Shown piece by piece: positions 1-7,612 of a DNA stretch of 34,789 nucleotides. Numbering within the stretch: the stretch's first letter is position 1; each line of letters opens with the position of its first letter. The notes beneath the pieces are model-generated. The model saw only the letters and a program-made list of their open reading frames with translations, had not been told where the DNA came from and did not search any database. The stretch is from contig NZ_BNBF01000001.1 of NCBI RefSeq assembly GCF_014654935.1, positions 192,935 to 227,723 on the forward strand, given 5' to 3'. A program made the translations under genes and the position numbers. Source of the stretch: Streptomyces capoamus (lineage in GTDB: Bacteria > Actinomycetota > Actinomycetes > Streptomycetales > Streptomycetaceae).

Positions 1-312
1 GCCGGGAAGGGTGCGGGCCAGTGCGTCGAGCTCCGCGAGATCACGCAACCGTGCGGTCCGGCGCCGTAGTTCGCCGGCGTCGACCGGGCAGCAGCCCACG
101 GCGGCGAGGGAGGCGCTGCCGACGCACGCCGTGACGATCTCTTCGTCGTGCCAGTGACCGACCAGCCACGGCCGCCCCGAGGCGTGCGTGAGCGTCCGGC
201 CTCCGGAGTGGGTGAAGGACCGGGCCACGGCGGCCGCGTCCGCTCGGTCCGTGAAGACCGCGAAGTGCGCGTCGCCGGGGCCCGTCCCCGCACCTGTGTG
301 CGGTTCAGTCAT
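1..312 (-). CDS. Lasso peptide isopeptide-forming cyclase (asparagine synthetase-like), N-terminal part only
   Basis: Only the first 104 residues lie in the window; the gene continues past base 1. It starts with ATG at 312 (MTEPHTGAG...), 26 bases after the lasso precursor stop on the same strand. The visible part resembles the N-terminal glutaminase-like domain of actinobacterial lasso cyclases: an AVFTDR strand, then RPWLVGHWHDEEI, and the end ARTLPG, where related proteins continue into a 'SFHLV' strand. Residue 2 is Thr, so the Cys used by true glutamine-dependent asparagine synthetases is absent, as known for lasso cyclases. The family adenylates the Asp/Glu side chain of the core and closes the macrolactam with the N-terminal amine. 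No clear Shine-Dalgarno precedes the ATG, so translation may be coupled to the precursor. The call rests on the fragment plus the precursor next to it; the ATP-binding domain is outside the window. Confidence 0.75.
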   Translation of the reverse strand, partial: MTEPHTGAGTGPGDAHFAVFTDRADAAAVARSFTHSGGRTLTHASGRPWLVGHWHDEEIVTACVGSASLAAVGCCPVDAGELRRRTARLRDLAELDALARTLPG

Positions 313-338
313 GACGTCGGGTCAAGGACCGTGCGTCG

Positions 339-449
339 TCAGTTCTTGCTCAGGATCAGCCGGTCGTTGCCGGAGCGCTGAAGGAGCCCCGTCTCCTTCC
401 GGAAGCTGCCGAGCCGGACGAGCGTCGGTGCCTCGTAAGCCTTCTTCAT
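339..449 (-). CDS. Lasso peptide precursor, citrulassin-like
   Basis: A 36-codon gene, ATG at 449, with a GAGGAG Shine-Dalgarno six bases upstream. The leader (residues 1-21) begins MKKAYEAPTLVRLG and fits the actinobacterial lasso pattern YxxPxLxxxG (Y5, P8, L10, G14) with Thr20 at position -2 before the cleavage site after Gly21. The predicted 15-residue core is LLQRSGNDRLILSKN. Asp8 is correctly placed to form an eight-residue macrolactam ring with the amine of Leu1, leaving the tail RLILSKN. From memory, citrulassin A is LLGLAGNDRLVLSKN, so GNDRL-LSKN is conserved while ring positions 3-5 and position 11 differ. In citrulassin A Arg9 becomes citrulline through an enzyme encoded elsewhere; this core keeps Arg9 and adds Arg4. 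The cyclase gene follows directly. The leader peptidase, RRE protein and exporter would be expected beyond base 1. Confidence 0.92.
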   Translation of the reverse strand: MKKAYEAPTLVRLGSFRKETGLLQRSGNDRLILSKN

Positions 450-570
450 GACCAACTCCTCACGTGCCGGGTTCCGCCCGGCCTCCCTGACCGGCGGCCC
501 AGGGAACTGGCCCGTGTGCTGCCGGTCGGCCCAGGGCTCGTCGGGAGCCCGGGCCGGGAAGCGGACGCAG

Positions 571-604
571 CACTAGCTAGCTGCAGAGCGTGAGATCACG
601 GCAA
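571..604 (-). promoter_or_regulatory. Candidate promoter/operator for the lasso precursor
   Basis: On the minus strand TTGCCG (604-599) is followed after 19 bases by TAGCTA (579-574). The stretch contains the palindrome AGCTAGCT inside short arms GCAGC/GCTGC (568-585). It lies about 125 bases upstream of the precursor ATG. The spacing is longer than the usual 17 bases. A second AT-rich island at 610-650 is an alternative. Confidence 0.25.
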
Positions 605-1364
605 GGGCCCCCACAAAGTTCGTACGATATGCAAACTCCGATTTCCCGGCCGTACGCACCCCCTCCCATCGGGATGTCCCACGCCGAGGCATGACCGTGC
701 GAGCCGGACGCACGCGCGCCGGAATGAACGTTTCGACGTGCGTCTCGACCGGTCGCTCCCCGCACCTCACCCGCACCTCGCAGGCCGCTCCCGACGGCGC
801 CCCGAACGGGCGGCGCCGGGGCGCACTGCATCCCCTTGCGGTACCCCCCGGCGCTCCCGGGCCACCATGGCCAGGCCGGTGGCCGCCCCAGCACCAGCCG
901 CACGCCCGGGAGGGTCCGCGGGGCCGTCCGGCCGGAAGGCTCCGGGGCATCGTCCGACTTCGGCGACCTGTTCGCCGGCGACGCTACGCAGTTCTGCCAG
1001 GGCGCCACGCGTGTCGCCGCACTCGCCACGCCATGTGGCCAGACTGCCCCGGATGGAGAACGAGGTGGGGTGGTCGGGGCCGAAAACGTCCTGGCCCCTG
1101 TAACTGCGAGCATACGCGCCGCAAGTGTGGGCAATCCGCCCGATTCAGCGGACGGTGAGCCCTTCCGGTCCTGATGCCCGGTACGTCACGGTCACGGTTG
1201 ACCGTGGCCCGCGACAGGCCTTCGTGTGCGCCGGCCCCGGGAGACAGGAGCGAGGCGCCGTGAGCACGCGCCGCGTCGAGAAGCTCGCCGAGCCCCTTGG
1301 GGTGACTCCGCCGGACGCCGGCCCCTCGGTCCTGTCCAGCGGGTCATGTCCGGGTGGGGCTCGG

Positions 1365-1370
1365 TAGGTT
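1365..1370 (+). promoter_or_regulatory. -10 box of a possible leaderless transcript
   Basis: TAGGTT matches the Streptomyces -10 pattern and ends six bases before the ATG at 1377. No good Shine-Dalgarno is present, so transcription would start at or next to the initiation codon, as in leaderless actinobacterial mRNAs. No convincing -35 was seen. Confidence 0.4.
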
Positions 1371-1376
1371 TGCGGC

Positions 1377-1727
1377 ATGTCTTCTGCACTGGTTGTCGGT
1401 TACGACCCGCAAGCGATACCTGGCGTCGACGGAGAGGCACTTCGCGCGGCGCTCGATGCGGAGCTGGCCCGATTCGGTGAGCACGGCATCGACGCGGCCA
1501 TGGTGCTGATCACGTTCGACGAATCGGCCGAGTCCGCCCTCGTGGCATCGTTGACCAAGCAGCTGTGGGATGTCGTGGTCGTCGGCGGCGGGATGCGCAA
1601 GACCGAGCTGCTGCTTCCGCTCTTCGAACAGGTCGTGAACCTGATCCGGCGCCATGCGCCCCAGGCCGCGATTGCCTTCAACACCAGTGGCGGGGACAGC
1701 GTCGAGGCGGCACGGCGGTGGCTCTGA
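1377..1727 (+). CDS. Small conserved-looking protein of unknown function
   Basis: 116 residues, MSSALVVGYDPQ..., with consistent codon bias and an ordered composition: a predicted alternating strand-helix pattern, a hydrophobic strand MVLITFDES, the segment DVVVVGGGMRKTELLLPLFEQVVNLIRR and a C-terminal AFNTSGGDSVEAARRWL. There is no signal peptide or membrane segment, so it is probably cytosolic. The central VVVGGGMRK loop could bind a phosphate or nucleotide, but that is a guess from one glycine-rich turn and I do not assign a function. The start at 1377 is chosen because a -10-like box sits just upstream. It stands alone, convergent with the aldehyde dehydrogenase. Confidence 0.75.
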   Translation: MSSALVVGYDPQAIPGVDGEALRAALDAELARFGEHGIDAAMVLITFDESAESALVASLTKQLWDVVVVGGGMRKTELLLPLFEQVVNLIRRHAPQAAIAFNTSGGDSVEAARRWL

Positions 1728-1890
1728 ATCCCGGCCGTCCGATCCCGTCCTGAGCCAGAGGCGGACCGCGGCAACGGTGACCGTGCCGCGGAGCCGCAGG
1801 CGCGCTCGCCGAACCTGGTGGCCACCGGCGCAGCGCTGTCGCCCGGGCAGAGATCGCCTGGAGTGCGACCGACTCTCCAGGTGACCGGCT

Positions 1891-1908
1891 CGGGTTCTTC
1901 TACGGCTT

Positions 1909-1921
<13 letters not shown>
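1891..1921. terminator. Bidirectional hairpin ending the aldehyde dehydrogenase gene
   Basis: CGGGTTCTTCT (1891-1901) is perfectly complementary to AGAAGAACCCG (1911-1921), extendable by one A-T pair to a 12-bp stem with a 7-base loop. The right arm includes the final codons and TAG stop of the aldehyde dehydrogenase. It lies between convergent genes and could end transcription from both sides. Confidence 0.7.
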
Positions 1922-3432
<1,511 letters not shown>

Positions 3433-3455
3433 GCTGGTGTGCCTCCCGATGCGGT

Positions 3456-3475
3456 GCTGCCCGCCGTCGGGCAGC
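3456..3475 (-). terminator. Hairpin between GAF regulator and aldehyde dehydrogenase
   Basis: GCTGCCCG-CCGT-CGGGCAGC is a perfect 8-bp stem with a 4-base loop, just after the regulator stop and 23 bases before the dehydrogenase ATG. It could be a terminator or attenuator uncoupling the two genes, or an intercistronic stabilising hairpin. No U-tract follows, which is usual in Streptomyces. Confidence 0.5.
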
Positions 3476-3488
3476 TCTCGGCGCGAGG

Positions 3489-4793
3489 CTAGGCAAGCGG
3501 ACGTTGCACCTGCGTTGCACCGCAGGTCCGCGCCGGTGCCCGGCCGGCCGGTACCGCCAGCTCGGCCTCCAGCGCGGCCAGCCTGGCGCGGACCGGGGCC
3601 GCCGGGCGCACCCCGGCGAGCGCCCGCCACACCTCCAGGTCGTCCTCGCCCCACGGCGTGTGCGCCCAGTCCGCCAGCAGGTCGGGGTCCCGCTGCGCGA
3701 TCAGTGCCGTGCGCAGCGCGTCCGCGAGCCGCTCTCGCAGCCGGACGATCGCCGGGGCCTGCGAGCCGGGCAGCAGTGGCCCGGTGTACGCCCCCGCCGC
3801 CGCGGTGAGCGCGCCCGTCTTCAACCGGCGCTCGACCACGGCGGCGTCCGACTCCACGCCGGCCGCCAGCCGGTACGGCCGTGAGGCGAGCAGCCCCGCA
3901 CCCAGCAGCCCGCGCAGCCGGACGAGTTCGGCCCGCAACGTCACCGGTGCCACCGAATCCCCCGCGTACAGGGCGCACAGCAGCTCCTCTCCGCTCAGGC
4001 CCTCGGGATGCCGGGAGAGCAGCACGAGGATCTCGCTGTGCCTGCGGCTGAGCCTGATCCGCCGGCCCTCCACGGACAGTTCCGCCTCGTCCCGGCCCAG
4101 CGCGCTCAGCAGGGGCCCGGCCTCGGCGGGGGGCGGGGCGAGCAGGGCGAGCTGCGCCTCGGCGGCCCGCGCCACCGCCCGCACGAAGCCGAGGCTGTGC
4201 GGATGGGCGAGTCCGTCCCCGCCGGTGATGTCCACGGCCCCGAGGACCCGTCCGGTGCGGGGGTCGTGCACCGGGGCGGCGGCGCACGTCCACCGCTGCA
4301 CCCGCCGTATGAAGTGCTCGGCGGCGAACACCTGCACGGGCCGGTCGACGGCGACCGCGGTGCCCGGTGCGTTCGTGCCGACCGCGCACTCGGACCAGCG
4401 GGCCCCGGGCACGAAGTTCATCCGGTCCGCGCGACGCCGGGTCGCCGCGTGCCCCTCCACCCACAGCAGCCTGCCGTGCGCGTCGCACACCGCCAGCAGA
4501 TGCTCGCCGTCGGCCGCGAACGTCCCCACCAGCTCCCGGAACAGCGGCATGACCCGGGCCAGGGGATGCTCCGCGCGGTAGGCGAGGAGGTCACCGTCGG
4601 TCAGCTCCACACCGGCGGCACCGTCCGGCCCGACACCGGCCCGCGCGCTGCGCCGCCACGACTCCGCCACCACCGACCGCACCGGACGCGGTACCGTCCC
4701 GGCCTGTGTGAACGTCTCGTGCGCCCGGCGCAGGGCCCGGACACGCTCGGCGGGGTCGGCCCCCGGCTCCAGGGCAACCCACGGATCGGTCAA
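3489..4793 (-). CDS. GAF-domain transcriptional regulator (AcoR-like N-terminus)
   Basis: 434 residues. The start is the TTG at 4793, placed five bases after a strong GGGGAGG; no better ATG/GTG is nearby. Residues about 40-60 hold [11 protein letters not shown], typical of the AcoR family N-terminus. A GAF-like sensory domain follows ([16 protein letters not shown] to [10 protein letters not shown], about 95-210, including [13 protein letters not shown]). The C-terminal part ([27 protein letters not shown]...[13 protein letters not shown]) looks like a winged-helix DNA-binding domain. There is no AAA+ sigma-54 activation domain, as expected in actinobacteria. Its position directly upstream of the aldehyde dehydrogenase suggests it controls that gene in response to a small molecule. 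The ligand is unknown. Confidence 0.85.
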   Translation of the reverse strand: MTDPWVALEPGADPAERVRALRRAHETFTQAGTVPRPVRSVVAESWRRSARAGVGPDGAAGVELTDGDLLAYRAEHPLARVMPLFRELVGTFAADGEHLLAVCDAHGRLLWVEGHAATRRRADRMNFVPGARWSECAVGTNAPGTAVAVDRPVQVFAAEHFIRRVQRWTCAAAPVHDPRTGRVLGAVDITGGDGLAHPHSLGFVRAVARAAEAQLALLAPPPAEAGPLLSALGRDEAELSVEGRRIRLSRRHSEILVLLSRHPEGLSGEELLCALYAGDSVAPVTLRAELVRLRGLLGAGLLASRPYRLAAGVESDAAVVERRLKTGALTAAAGAYTGPLLPGSQAPAIVRLRERLADALRTALIAQRDPDLLADWAHTPWGEDDLEVWRALAGVRPAAPVRARLAALEAELAVPAGRAPARTCGATQVQRPLA

Positions 4794-4861
4794 CTCGGCC
4801 TCCCCGGACGGCGGAACGGCGCTCCAACGGTGCTGGGACCATCGTCACCCCGGGTGTCCGC

Positions 4862-4889
4862 CCGGACAACCGGTGCGACGGCTGTCCGG
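4862..4889 (-). terminator. Weak inverted repeat after the Tat amidase
   Basis: CCGGACA (4862-4868) pairs with TGTCCGG (4883-4889) across a 14-base loop, immediately after the amidase stop on the minus strand. The stem is short, so this is only a possible terminator separating the amidase from the GAF regulator. Confidence 0.3.
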
Positions 4890-4895
4890 CCCCGG

Positions 4896-5501
4896 CTAGG
4901 CGAAGTTGACCAGTCTGATGTAGCGCACCCAGTCCCAGTACGGTCCCGGGTCGGTGTGGCCGGTGCCGGGGACCTGGTAGTGGCCGATGATGTGCTCCCG
5001 GTCGCGCGGGATGCCGTACGCGGCGCAGACCGCCGCCGTCAGCTTCGCCGACTCCTCGTAGAGGGCGTTGGTGAAGTAGCCGGGTTGGTCCACCCAGCCC
5101 TCGTGCTCGATTCCGATGCTGCGCGTGTTGTACGTCCAGTTGCCCGCGTGCCAGGCGATGTCGGCCTCGTGCACGCACTGCGCGACATGCCCGTCCGCCG
5201 AGCGGACCACATAGTGCGCGGAGACCTTCTTCGCCGGATCGCCGAAGATCGCCAGTGTGTCGGTGTACGTCTCCTGAGTCACGTGAATGATCACCCGGTC
5301 GATGGTGTAGTCGCCGGGCCGGCCGGCCACCGTGTAGTTGGAGCCGCTGGCCGGGCGCCACTCGGCCGGCGGGTAGTCGACGAACCCGGTCTGCGCTCCG
5401 GCGCGCGAGTCGGGGAGCAGAGCGTAGGGGACGGCGGCGAGCGCCGCGCCCTTCAGCAGCCGTCGCCGGCTGAGCCACGGTTCGGCTCGGTGCATGTCCA
5501 T
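4896..5501 (-). CDS. Tat-exported N-acetylmuramoyl-L-alanine amidase (Amidase_2/PGRP type)
   Basis: 201 residues, ATG at 5501 (an alternative ATG lies two codons later) with a GAAAGG ribosome site upstream. Residues 11-17 (SRRRLLK) form a twin-arginine motif followed by a hydrophobic stretch and an Ala-x-Ala cleavage region near residue 35, so the folded protein should leave by the Tat pathway. The rest is a compact zinc amidase: VIIHVTQ (His73, first zinc ligand), SAHYVVRSADG, IAWHAGNWTYN, SIGIEHEGW, EHIIGHYQVPG and GTGHTDPGPYWDW (later His and Asp ligands). The family cleaves the bond between MurNAc and L-Ala in peptidoglycan. A much larger relative of the same domain occurs at 31902-34130. 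No separate wall-binding domain is present. Confidence 0.93.
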   Translation of the reverse strand: MDMHRAEPWLSRRRLLKGAALAAVPYALLPDSRAGAQTGFVDYPPAEWRPASGSNYTVAGRPGDYTIDRVIIHVTQETYTDTLAIFGDPAKKVSAHYVVRSADGHVAQCVHEADIAWHAGNWTYNTRSIGIEHEGWVDQPGYFTNALYEESAKLTAAVCAAYGIPRDREHIIGHYQVPGTGHTDPGPYWDWVRYIRLVNFA

Positions 5502-5649
5502 GGCCTGATGCCTTTCAGGATGCCTTTCGGGATGTCTTCGGAAGGCCGTACGAGAGTCAGAGGTGAGGGGGAGGACGTCAGCCGCGCGGGGCACGCGCGG
5601 TCTCCCGCAGCCGCGCGTGCACACTTCGGTACGTCTCCCGCGCGGGCGG

Positions 5650-6117
5650 TCACTGCCTGTGGAGCTCGGCCACGCACGTGCAGTTCGTGTCGCACACGCC
5701 GGCCTGCGGTGATTCGACGGCCCGGGGCGCGAACCGGTACGCGTCCAGCCCACTGAACCCGTGGTCGCGCACCAGCCACCGCACCGGGTCGAGCTGGGAT
5801 ATCCGGAACGCGTCCTCCAACGGGCGGGCCGGGCCGGTCGGGATGATGTGCGGATCCGACTCCGGCCGGGGCCAGCGTGTGGCGACGTCCTTGAGGAGGT
5901 CCACGACCACCACCGTGTTCCTCGCGATGACGCCCCCGGCCGGAACGGTCCCGGGCGGGACGGACCCCGGCGGAACGGTCCCGGGCGGGACGGACCCGGG
6001 CGGGACGGACGCGGTCCCCGCGGCGGCGGCCCGTGCCGGCACCGTGCTGTCCGGGGCCGGCACCTCGCGTGATCCGCTGGTGTCGTGCCGCGGTGCCCCG
6101 CTCGACTCCCCGTTCAT
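5650..6117 (-). CDS. Unknown protein with VPPG[S/T] repeats
   Basis: 155 residues from the ATG at 6117, which has GGGGGGA just upstream; an ATG at 6135 is in frame but poorly placed. Residues about 30-60 are low-complexity, with the pentapeptide PPGSV/PPGTV repeated four times. The later half looks folded (NTVVVVDLLKDVATRWPRPESDPHIIP; DPVRWLVRDHGFSGLDAYRF) and the end is CDTNCTCVAELHRQ, with three cysteines in a C-x3-C-x-C spacing. There is no signal peptide. It sits 148 bases upstream of the Tat amidase on the same strand and may be cotranscribed. I recognise no family. The coding call rests on the intact frame, the ribosome site and the ordered second half. Confidence 0.6.
   Translation of the reverse strand: MNGESSGAPRHDTSGSREVPAPDSTVPARAAAAGTASVPPGSVPPGTVPPGSVPPGTVPAGGVIARNTVVVVDLLKDVATRWPRPESDPHIIPTGPARPLEDAFRISQLDPVRWLVRDHGFSGLDAYRFAPRAVESPQAGVCDTNCTCVAELHRQ
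5941..6010. repeat. 30-bp tandem repeat inside the unknown gene
   Basis: Two nearly identical 30-bp units (5941-5970 and 5971-6000) and part of a third, with core CGGAACGGTCCCGGGCGGGA. Each unit encodes two pentapeptides of the VPPG[S/T] type on the minus strand. Copy number could vary between strains. Confidence 0.8.
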
Positions 6118-6183
6118 CAGTCCCCCCCGGTACATGTCGGTCTGCTGCTACCCGCCGCCCGCGTGTCGGCTCATCTCATGGGA

Positions 6184-6231
6184 AGCGGACGGCTGCTGAC
6201 GCTCCGTCCGCTGCGCTCGCGTGAATTCACG
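6184..6231. promoter_or_regulatory. Hairpin and adjacent palindrome between the ROK gene and the unknown gene
   Basis: AGCGGACGG (6184-6192) pairs perfectly with CCGTCCGCT (6204-6212). Eight bases further on is the perfect 12-bp palindrome CGTGAATTCACG (6220-6231), AT-rich in its centre. The hairpin could terminate the xylB-ROK transcript; the palindrome is about 105 bases upstream of the unknown gene's ATG and could be an operator. The roles are inferred from position. Confidence 0.35.
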
Positions 6232-6352
6232 GTACGGCTCGGGCCGGTTGCGCAGAAGGGCCTGCCGCGGTTGCGTGGACGAGTCGCGGCTTGTGGACAA
6301 CTCGGTCACCCGAACGGGCGAGACCCGGGACGAGAGGGGCGGGCGAACCGCG

Positions 6353-7561
6353 TCAGGCGCGCTCCGCCACCACGGCCGGGTCGTCCAGCACCGCCCGGAC
6401 GACCGAGTGCGCTGCGCCCAGCAGCGGGCCCTGGGACCCCAGCGGGGACACCGTCACCCGGCAGGCCGGGCCCGCCGTACGGCCCGTCAGCTCGCTCTGG
6501 AGGGACGGCAGCAGCCAGGGGGAGAGGCCGGCCAGGGCGCCGCCCAGGACCACCGTCTCCGGGTCGAGCAGGTTCACCGCCCCGGTCAGGGCGATGCCGA
6601 GTGCCGTACCGGCGTCCCGCAGAGCCGCCCGCACGGCCTCGTCGCCCGCCTCCGCGCGCTCCGCGAGCAGGCCCACCAGATCCTCGCGCGGCTCCAGTCC
6701 GGCCGCGCGCAGGACCGCCTCCTCGCCGGCGTACTGCTCCAGGCACCCCCGGCTGCCGCAGGGGCAGGGGGGACCGTCCGGCCGTACCGGCACATGGCCC
6801 AGCTCGCCCGCGAATCCCCGGGTCCCGCGCAGCAGCCGTCCGTCGACGACGACCGCGGCGCCGATGCCGATCTCGGCGGACACGTGCAGGAAGTCACCGG
6901 GAGTGCCGGCAGCGAGCCACAGCTCGGCCAGCGCGCCGAAGTTGGCCTCGTTGTCCACAGCCAGCGGCCAGTCGCCGGGGAGGAGCCGGCCGAGGTCGGT
7001 GTCGTGCCAGTCGAGGTTCGGGGCGCGTACGACCGTCCGTGCGTCCCGGGCCACCAGTCCGGGCACGGCGACCGCGAGCCCGGCGGGCCACAGTTCCGCC
7101 TCCTGCGCCTCCGCGACGACCCGGCGGATCAGCACCGTCAGTTCCTCGATCACGGGCCCGGCGGCCCGGCCCCGGTTGGCGCCGTGCCGTACGGCCCGGG
7201 CGCGGACCTCACCGCGCAGGTCCACCACGCACACCGCGAGGTGGTCGACTCCGATCTCCGCCCCGATCCCGGCCGGCCCCCGGCCGCTCACCGCCAGCGC
7301 GGACCCGGGCCGGCCGACCCTGCCCGGCCGTTCGGGGCCCAGCTCCTCCAGCAGTCCCCAGCGGATCAGGTCGTCCACCAGCGTCGACACCGCGGCCCGG
7401 GTGAGCCCGATCCGGGACGCGACCGCCGCCCGGGACAGCGAAACCTCGGCGCTGACGGCGTGCATCACCCGGGCGAGGTTGCGCCGGCGCATGCCCTGCT
7501 GGGTGTCCGGCAGGACGCGCCCGGCGCGCGGGGGGCGCTCCTCGTGCAGCGGTGCGGTCAT
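6353..7561 (-). CDS. ROK-family transcriptional regulator, probable xylose repressor
   Basis: 402 residues, ATG at 7561. Residues about 30-75 form a winged helix-turn-helix (LSRAAVASRIGLTRAAVSTLVDDLI...GLLEELG). The remainder is a ROK sugar-kinase-like domain: the AVDNEANFGALAE segment, the AEIGIGAAVVVDG glycine-rich strand, GFAGELGHVPV and the zinc motif CPCGSRGCLEQYAG. XylR-type members bind operators near xylA/xylB and are released by xylose. It lies 51 bases downstream of xylB on the same strand, so it is probably cotranscribed with it and may autoregulate through the xylA-xylB divergent region. Rok7B7-type global regulators of Streptomyces belong to the same family, so a wider role is possible. 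The family is certain; the xylose link comes from context. Confidence 0.92.
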   Translation of the reverse strand: MTAPLHEERPPRAGRVLPDTQQGMRRRNLARVMHAVSAEVSLSRAAVASRIGLTRAAVSTLVDDLIRWGLLEELGPERPGRVGRPGSALAVSGRGPAGIGAEIGVDHLAVCVVDLRGEVRARAVRHGANRGRAAGPVIEELTVLIRRVVAEAQEAELWPAGLAVAVPGLVARDARTVVRAPNLDWHDTDLGRLLPGDWPLAVDNEANFGALAELWLAAGTPGDFLHVSAEIGIGAAVVVDGRLLRGTRGFAGELGHVPVRPDGPPCPCGSRGCLEQYAGEEAVLRAAGLEPREDLVGLLAERAEAGDEAVRAALRDAGTALGIALTGAVNLLDPETVVLGGALAGLSPWLLPSLQSELTGRTAGPACRVTVSPLGSQGPLLGAAHSVVRAVLDDPAVVAERA

Positions 7562-7612
7562 GCCTCCGTCAATCCTCGGTGTCTGCCGCCCGGCGGTGGG
7601 CGGGCGGCCCGG

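Larger units (their letters stand above)
450..1376. other. Long intergenic region upstream of the lasso genes
   Basis: About 930 bases with no gene I can support. Several frames are open on both strands, but their translations are Arg/Pro/Gly/Ser-rich without motifs, as expected of non-coding 70%+ GC DNA. Locally AT-richer pockets lie at 571-604 and 610-655 and are the likely place for the lasso promoter on the minus strand. A possible tiny frame starts with GTG at 1260 (35 codons, MSTRRVEKLAEP...) after a GGAG; I could not tie it to any family. No tRNA-like fold was noticed. Confidence 0.5.

Noticed and set aside
577..1158. Overlapping open frames on both strands in the region upstream of the lasso genes
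   Set aside because: Translations are Arg/Pro/Gly/Ser-rich with no motif, no convincing ribosome site and no codon-position bias; they are chance frames in GC-rich DNA.
1260..1367. A 35-codon frame starting GTG after GGAG
   Set aside because: Too short to judge, with no recognised leader or core pattern of any RiPP class and no partner genes on that strand.
3433..4488. Upstream extension of the aldehyde dehydrogenase frame
   Set aside because: The extension is antisense-like low-complexity sequence overlapping the GAF regulator in another frame; the ATG at 3432 has the ribosome site.
5936..6015. Considered as a CRISPR-like or REP array
   Set aside because: The units are adjacent without spacers and in frame, encoding a pentapeptide repeat.
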